NCBI GenBank assembly: GCA_034933685.1
Contig: JAYFNB010000012.1
Span: 1 to 64,000 of the forward strand
Source: UBA8514 sp034933685
Lineage (GTDB): Bacteria > Bacillota > Clostridia > Lachnospirales > Anaerotignaceae
DNA: 64,000 bases
Direction of reading: 5' to 3'
Part shown: positions 60,140 through 64,000 of the stretch, one piece after another
Numbering within the stretch: position 1 is the stretch's first letter
How the letters are laid out: each line of letters opens with the position of its first letter
Notes under the pieces: model-generated
Told to the model about the DNA's origin: nothing
Databases searched by the model: none
The model's input: the letters and a program-made list of their open reading frames with translations, nothing else
Made by a program: the position numbers and the translations under genes

Positions 60140-60565
60140 ATGGGAAAAATAGCAGTGATTTATTGGAGTGGAACAGGAAATACTGCCGCTATGGCAGAAG
60201 AAATTGCAAAAGGGATTAATGAAAATGGTTCAGAGGCTGATTTGTTTACTGTAGATTCTTTCAATGGCAATATATCAGACTATGATAAGATTGCTTTTGG
60301 TTGCCCATCTATGGGTGATGAAGTGCTTGAAGAAAGCGAGTTCGAACCTTTTTTTGAAAAAATTGAAAACGGCCTTGGCGGCAAGAAAGTTGCTTTGTTT
60401 GGTTCATATGGCTGGGGTGATGGTCAGTGGATGCGTGAGTGGCAAGAACGCGTAGAATCTAAAGGAGCAAACCTTTTTTCTGACGGGCTTATTGCAAATA
60501 GCTTCCCGGATGCCAGTGCTAAAGATCAGTGCTACACATTGGGAAAAGGACTTGCTGCATTTTAA
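60140..60565 (+). CDS. Flavodoxin
   Basis: A 141-residue short-chain flavodoxin. The FMN phosphate loop is YWSGTGNTAAMAEEIAKG, and the isoalloxazine-binding loops appear as GCPSMGDEVLEESEFEPF and FGSYGWGDGQWM. It carries electrons in place of ferredoxin, usually when iron is scarce. Its place behind a DtxR-type palindrome region and DUF3793 fits that role. ATG follows AGGAGGAATTATTAAAA. The transcript ends at the 17-bp hairpin at 60615. Confidence 0.95.
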   Translation: MGKIAVIYWSGTGNTAAMAEEIAKGINENGSEADLFTVDSFNGNISDYDKIAFGCPSMGDEVLEESEFEPFFEKIENGLGGKKVALFGSYGWGDGQWMREWQERVESKGANLFSDGLIANSFPDASAKDQCYTLGKGLAAF

Positions 60566-60614
60566 ATTGTTTAGTCATAATTAATGTATCTATTAATCTT
60601 TACAATAAAAATAA

Positions 60615-60658
60615 AATTACAAAAAAGTGACTCCAGTGTGGGTCACTTTTTTGTAATT
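60615..60658. terminator. Strong bidirectional terminator after flavodoxin
   Basis: A perfect 17-bp stem: 60615-60631 with 60642-60658, ten-base loop, A-run and T-run inside the arms. It also serves the convergent gene that ends at 60724. Confidence 0.93.
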
Positions 60659-60723
60659 ATTAAACACAATATTCTAAAAATTCCAATTCATATTAATTTG
60701 ATGTATAAGTTTTTTATATAAGA

Positions 60724-62217
60724 TTATAAATCAAGCATTCGCAAAATCATTTTCTCATTTTTATTGATAATTTCTTCAACCTCTTCAGCTGTATATGTTG
60801 TACAATATGGCTTATCTATCAAATTTTGAAAATAAGTTCTACAACTCTTAATCAGTTTTTCATTAGTTAAAACATAGAACTTAGATGAACCGTTATTTAC
60901 TACTAGTCCATTTTTTTTCAAGAACAACTTATTGTGATTAAAGTAAACAGAAAGCTGGAAAAAATCCTCTGGATAGTAATAATAATCGTCATCTATTATA
61001 GCAATTTTAATATTTCTGTTCTTTTTCATATTCTCAACAATTTGTCTTACATGACCTCTTCGTTGATTTACAGATGAAACAAAGTGTGTATCCATAAAAA
61101 ACATCGAACCTTTTTCAATATAGCGCATGACTGTTGATTTAGGAATAAAGAAGTTAATCTCTCCGTTAACAAAACGTTCTTCCCAGGTTATTTGCAGTCG
61201 CTTAACGACTGATTCCATTTCTTCATCCCCACTTTGAATTACGGCTTCACGGGCTAGTTCTTCAACAATGTCCTTTGGAAGTAAAAATTCAAACCCATAA
61301 GCTGAGAAAAAATCAAAACTTGGTGCTGTATAGAATTTTGTTCTATAACCACCCTGCTCTAGACTTAAAGAATCCTCAGGTTTCACCACTATATCTGCAA
61401 CTCTAAGTTTTGAGTCTGCTTGTCTATAAATTCTATTAACTGCATCTTTATCGATAATTTGTACTGCCGTATCCATAATTCCATCAAAATCAACAGAAAA
61501 TATAAATGCAACTTTATCTTTAATTGCAAGGACATTATATTTTTCAACTCTACAATTATCGAATAATGTAATCTCGCATTCCAATTTTATATTTAATAAA
61601 TTATAAATACGAGTTACGGATTCATCTGATTCTTTTGCAATCCCTTTCATATCCAGACCAAGGCTTGCAAAAACTCGGATGTTTTTAAGATTATATGGAT
61701 GTAGCCTATCTGAACCGTAACTTTGTATTAGTTTGTTAATGTCCATAGTACAAATCAATTCTATGTCTGCATCAGATTCCTCCACTATATTTCTAACAGT
61801 CTCCGCAATATACTCTAATATTTTACTTTTACCAGTCATAACAGTTGAGGCTTCGTGCTTACGTCCATCTTTAAGTGGTGCGCTTCTTTCGGAGGTTTCA
61901 AATGCGGTCATCAAAACCTTATAAATTTCCTCATTTGCAATTTCCCTTTCATCCTGTTGATAGTCTATGTCAACAAGGTTAAACTCCCTACATAACCTTT
62001 GAAAAACGTTTTGCGAAATAACTTCATCTGCAAATAGTGCAGCCAATCTCTGATTAATGATATTTATATTTTTCTTCGGAGGAAGATTGTTATTATTACA
62101 CCACTTACTTATATAAGAAATATCATAATCAACAGCTTTGGCTATATACATCATTTTCATATTAGTCATAGAAATAAGTTCTCTTAATACACAAGCATAA
62201 TTCCCTATGTTTCTCAT
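60724..62217 (-). CDS. Large HTH-containing protein of unknown function
   Basis: A 497-residue protein. Residues 1-50 look like a Cro/CI-type helix-turn-helix (MTNMKMMYIAKAVDYDISYISKWCNNNNLPP in pieces). The remaining 440 residues have no recognised domain: a region with LQITWEERFVNGEINFFIPKSTVMRYI (pieces), IKIAIIDDDYYYYPEDFFQ and a C-terminal helical end. There is no membrane segment or signal peptide. Proteins with this pattern occur in clostridia as putative regulators. Its neighbour is the lactate permease gene, but a regulatory link is only guessed from position. Confidence 0.65.
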   Translation of the reverse strand: MRNIGNYACVLRELISMTNMKMMYIAKAVDYDISYISKWCNNNNLPPKKNINIINQRLAALFADEVISQNVFQRLCREFNLVDIDYQQDEREIANEEIYKVLMTAFETSERSAPLKDGRKHEASTVMTGKSKILEYIAETVRNIVEESDADIELICTMDINKLIQSYGSDRLHPYNLKNIRVFASLGLDMKGIAKESDESVTRIYNLLNIKLECEITLFDNCRVEKYNVLAIKDKVAFIFSVDFDGIMDTAVQIIDKDAVNRIYRQADSKLRVADIVVKPEDSLSLEQGGYRTKFYTAPSFDFFSAYGFEFLLPKDIVEELAREAVIQSGDEEMESVVKRLQITWEERFVNGEINFFIPKSTVMRYIEKGSMFFMDTHFVSSVNQRRGHVRQIVENMKKNRNIKIAIIDDDYYYYPEDFFQLSVYFNHNKLFLKKNGLVVNNGSSKFYVLTNEKLIKSCRTYFQNLIDKPYCTTYTAEEVEEIINKNEKMILRMLDL

Positions 62218-62428
62218 AATCCCTCCAACCTTTCTATGCTTATAGATAAATGCATAAATAGTCGTACATTTTCTATAAAACTTGCAACAATTAGTATTAT
62301 ATCACCTATTGACGTAAAAAAAAATAACTTTTTTATTATCTTTTGGTAAAATGAATGTGAATTTCCCCTTTTTCATTTGAATTCCATAAAAGTTAACAAG
62401 TATTTTTCAAAAAGATGTCACGACATAG
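62218..62428. other. Upstream region of the HTH gene
   Basis: AT-rich spacer. TATAAT lies on the minus strand near 62296-62301, without a good -35. ATGTCACGACAT (about 62415-62426) is a short palindrome. No gene seen. Confidence 0.4.
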
Positions 62429-62465
62429 AAAATGTGCATAATAATATGATTACTATGCACATTTT
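62429..62465. terminator. Bidirectional terminator after the lactate permease gene
   Basis: AAAATGTGCATA (62429-62440) and TATGCACATTTT (62454-62465) pair perfectly over 12 bases, with T-runs on both strands. Confidence 0.82.
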
Positions 62466-62530
62466 TTATTTTATTGTCAAGTTATAAAAACGAGGTCAAA
62501 ACAAAGCAAGCTATTAGTCTTACTTTATTA

Positions 62531-64000
62531 TTAGAACATATTTGGGAAAACAGTTTTCAATAATATAATTGCACATAGTGCAGATATTATTCCGTATGAT
62601 ATACAAATCTTTATATTGTTTTTAATTATCTTTCCTTCTTTACCAACTAATCCAACTGTAGTTAAAACAGAAACAACATTATGAACACATATCATGTTTC
62701 CTGCTGCTGCTCCAATAGTTTGTAAAGACAATATTGCTATAACAGGTAATCCAACTTCCTGTGCTGCACTAAACTGCAATGCACCGAACATAATATCAGA
62801 TACTGTTGCGCTACCTGATACGAATGAACCTAATATACCAACCAGTGGAGCTACAAAATACCAACCCTTACCAGCGGCAGAAGCAGCTGTTTTAGCCATA
62901 ACAATAAGCATAGAATCTGTACCTGTAGCAGCACCAGAGTTCATAAGGATGTATGTCATACTTAGTGCAAAGAATAACGCTATAGCAGCAGACTTAATCT
63001 GTCCTAGTGTATCAACCCAAGCTTTAAACGCTTCTTTTTTGTCCATTCCGTGCATAAATGGAATTACTAGGGCAACCAACATAAATGGTATAACACCTGG
63101 GTTATATAATGGAGTTATTCCTCTTGATATTGATGTGCCAAGAATGTTTGACCATGTAAAATTAATCATTTTAAGGTAAGGTGTAAGCCCAATCCATTTT
63201 AAACGTCCAAGTAATAATAATATTCCTATTAAAATGTATGGAGCCCAAGCTTTTCCAGCACTCATAGGCTTTTCATTATCGCCTCTACTACTTCCAACAC
63301 TTACTGTTCCTACCCAATCTGCATCCCATTGATCCTGAGATTTAAAATCCCAAGCCTTCTTTGGTATAAATAAACCTTTTTTAATTGAAATAACAAATAC
63401 AGGGATTGCAATTAATGCACCCAATAATGAAGGAATTTCAGGGCCTACAAAAAATGCTAATAATACCTGAGGTACTGTAAATACAAGGCCACCGAAAACT
63501 GCTAAAGGCGTTACTTCTAAGCCTTTTTTAATGCTTCCTTCCGTAACTAAAGTCATTGTACATACCATAGCCAAAGGAATAAGAGAACCTATTACAAATT
63601 GTGATAAAGTTATGAATGAACCAATTTCTGCTAAAAATGATAAAAAATCACCTTGATATCCACCAGCAGCAACTATATCTGTTAAACTTGCAAAACCACC
63701 TATTATCGGAGTTCCTACAGCACCAAAGCTAACTGGTGTACTGTTACCTATTAAGGCTACCATTGCTGCAACAAGTGGAGGGAAACCCAAACCAACTAAA
63801 AGTGGTGCTGCAACTGCTGCAGGTGTTCCAAATCCTGCTGCGCCTTCAAAGAATGCTCCCATGAGGAAACCAATTACTATAACCTGTACTCTTCTGTCTG
63901 TTGATACGCTAGCCATTGAATGAGCAATGCCGTCTACACCACCGCTTTTTCTCATTATTTGTAATATTAAAAGTGCTCCATATACGATTAATAAAATATC
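62531..64000 (-). CDS. lctP: L-lactate permease LctP/LldP family (5' end outside window)
   Basis: 490 codons visible, running off the right edge, so the N-terminus (about 40-60 residues) is missing; the frame stays open to base 64000. It is a transporter with many hydrophobic segments. FEGAAGFGTPAAVAAPLLVGLGF (in pieces), IGNSTPVSFGAVGTPI, GSFVSGSATVSDIMFG and TIGAAAGNMICVHNVVSV are diagnostic of the LctP family, which imports lactate or glycolate with protons. A lactate-using anaerobe and the lar genes in this window are consistent with lactate metabolism, but there is no lactate dehydrogenase nearby. Confidence 0.94.
   Translation of the reverse strand, partial: DILLIVYGALLILQIMRKSGGVDGIAHSMASVSTDRRVQVIVIGFLMGAFFEGAAGFGTPAAVAAPLLVGLGFPPLVAAMVALIGNSTPVSFGAVGTPIIGGFASLTDIVAAGGYQGDFLSFLAEIGSFITLSQFVIGSLIPLAMVCTMTLVTEGSIKKGLEVTPLAVFGGLVFTVPQVLLAFFVGPEIPSLLGALIAIPVFVISIKKGLFIPKKAWDFKSQDQWDADWVGTVSVGSSRGDNEKPMSAGKAWAPYILIGILLLLGRLKWIGLTPYLKMINFTWSNILGTSISRGITPLYNPGVIPFMLVALVIPFMHGMDKKEAFKAWVDTLGQIKSAAIALFFALSMTYILMNSGAATGTDSMLIVMAKTAASAAGKGWYFVAPLVGILGSFVSGSATVSDIMFGALQFSAAQEVGLPVIAILSLQTIGAAAGNMICVHNVVSVLTTVGLVGKEGKIIKNNIKICISYGIISALCAIILLKTVFPNMF

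Noticed and set aside
1..64000. CRISPR arrays, tRNA and rRNA genes
   Set aside because: No regularly spaced identical repeats, no tRNA-like cloverleaf arms with CCA context and no rRNA segments were noticed on either strand.

Overview
The window is AT-rich DNA from a spore-forming anaerobic Firmicute, most likely a member of the Clostridia (Lachnospirales-like). The basis is the spore-germination locus (three Csp-type subtilisins plus SleC), a YunB homologue, a SpoIIM-like gene beside xerD, a Tyr T-box, Feo iron transport with DtxR-type control, DUF3793 and DUF2325 proteins, and several ferredoxin-type enzymes. I cannot name the species. I found no rRNA or tRNA genes and no CRISPR array.

Layout. 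1-139 is the end of an IS3-type element. 0.3-2 kb holds a secreted CAP-domain protein with an unusual cysteine ladder and a poorly coding gap. 2-9.5 kb carries a radical SAM protein, pepT, T-box-tyrS, a SpoU methyltransferase, aroC, a SpoIIM-like gene and xerD. 9.6-14 kb has BirA-controlled bioY, an ApbE-type flavin transferase, an IclR regulator, an unknown gene and an aminotransferase. 14.1-20.8 kb is the germination locus: three csp genes reading left and sleC reading right from a shared 136-bp region. 20.8-23.6 kb is a Trk-type K+ uptake pair, followed by an intact IS200-type element and an SH3/NlpC-P60 hydrolase. 26-28.8 kb is larE-larB-larC1-larC2 (nickel-pincer cofactor) without larA. 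Then come yunB, a class A PBP, and folC - 61-aa ORF - TPR protein, ligA, pcrA and a YerC/TrpR-like regulator.

40-48.6 kb contains a ferredoxin pair, a GNAT protein and a six-gene polyamine operon (speD-speA-speE-speB-CASDH-nspC). The operon has a clear sigma-A promoter and a roughly 370-nt structured leader ending in an intrinsic terminator in front of speD. It encodes arginine to agmatine to putrescine, and two chemically different ways of making spermidine from it. PunA, a DJ-1 protein and an aldo/keto reductase-MerR operon with a MerR-type 19-bp-spacer promoter follow.

52-60.6 kb is metal-centred: an HD-GYP - DUF6110 - P1B-ATPase operon; feoA-feoA-feoB plus a Cys-rich FeoB partner; and, divergently, a DtxR-like repressor, a second winged-helix protein, DUF2325, DUF3793 and a flavodoxin. 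Four copies of a palindrome TTAGC-N4-GCTAA lie in front of these transcription units, two of them just after recognisable promoters, which suggests one iron-responsive regulon. The window ends with a 497-aa HTH protein of unknown role and the 3' part of an L-lactate permease gene.

Most interesting for follow-up: the shared palindrome regulon, the speD leader, the HD-GYP/DUF6110/ATPase operon with an atypical membrane motif, and the Cys-every-five-residues ladder of the CAP protein.
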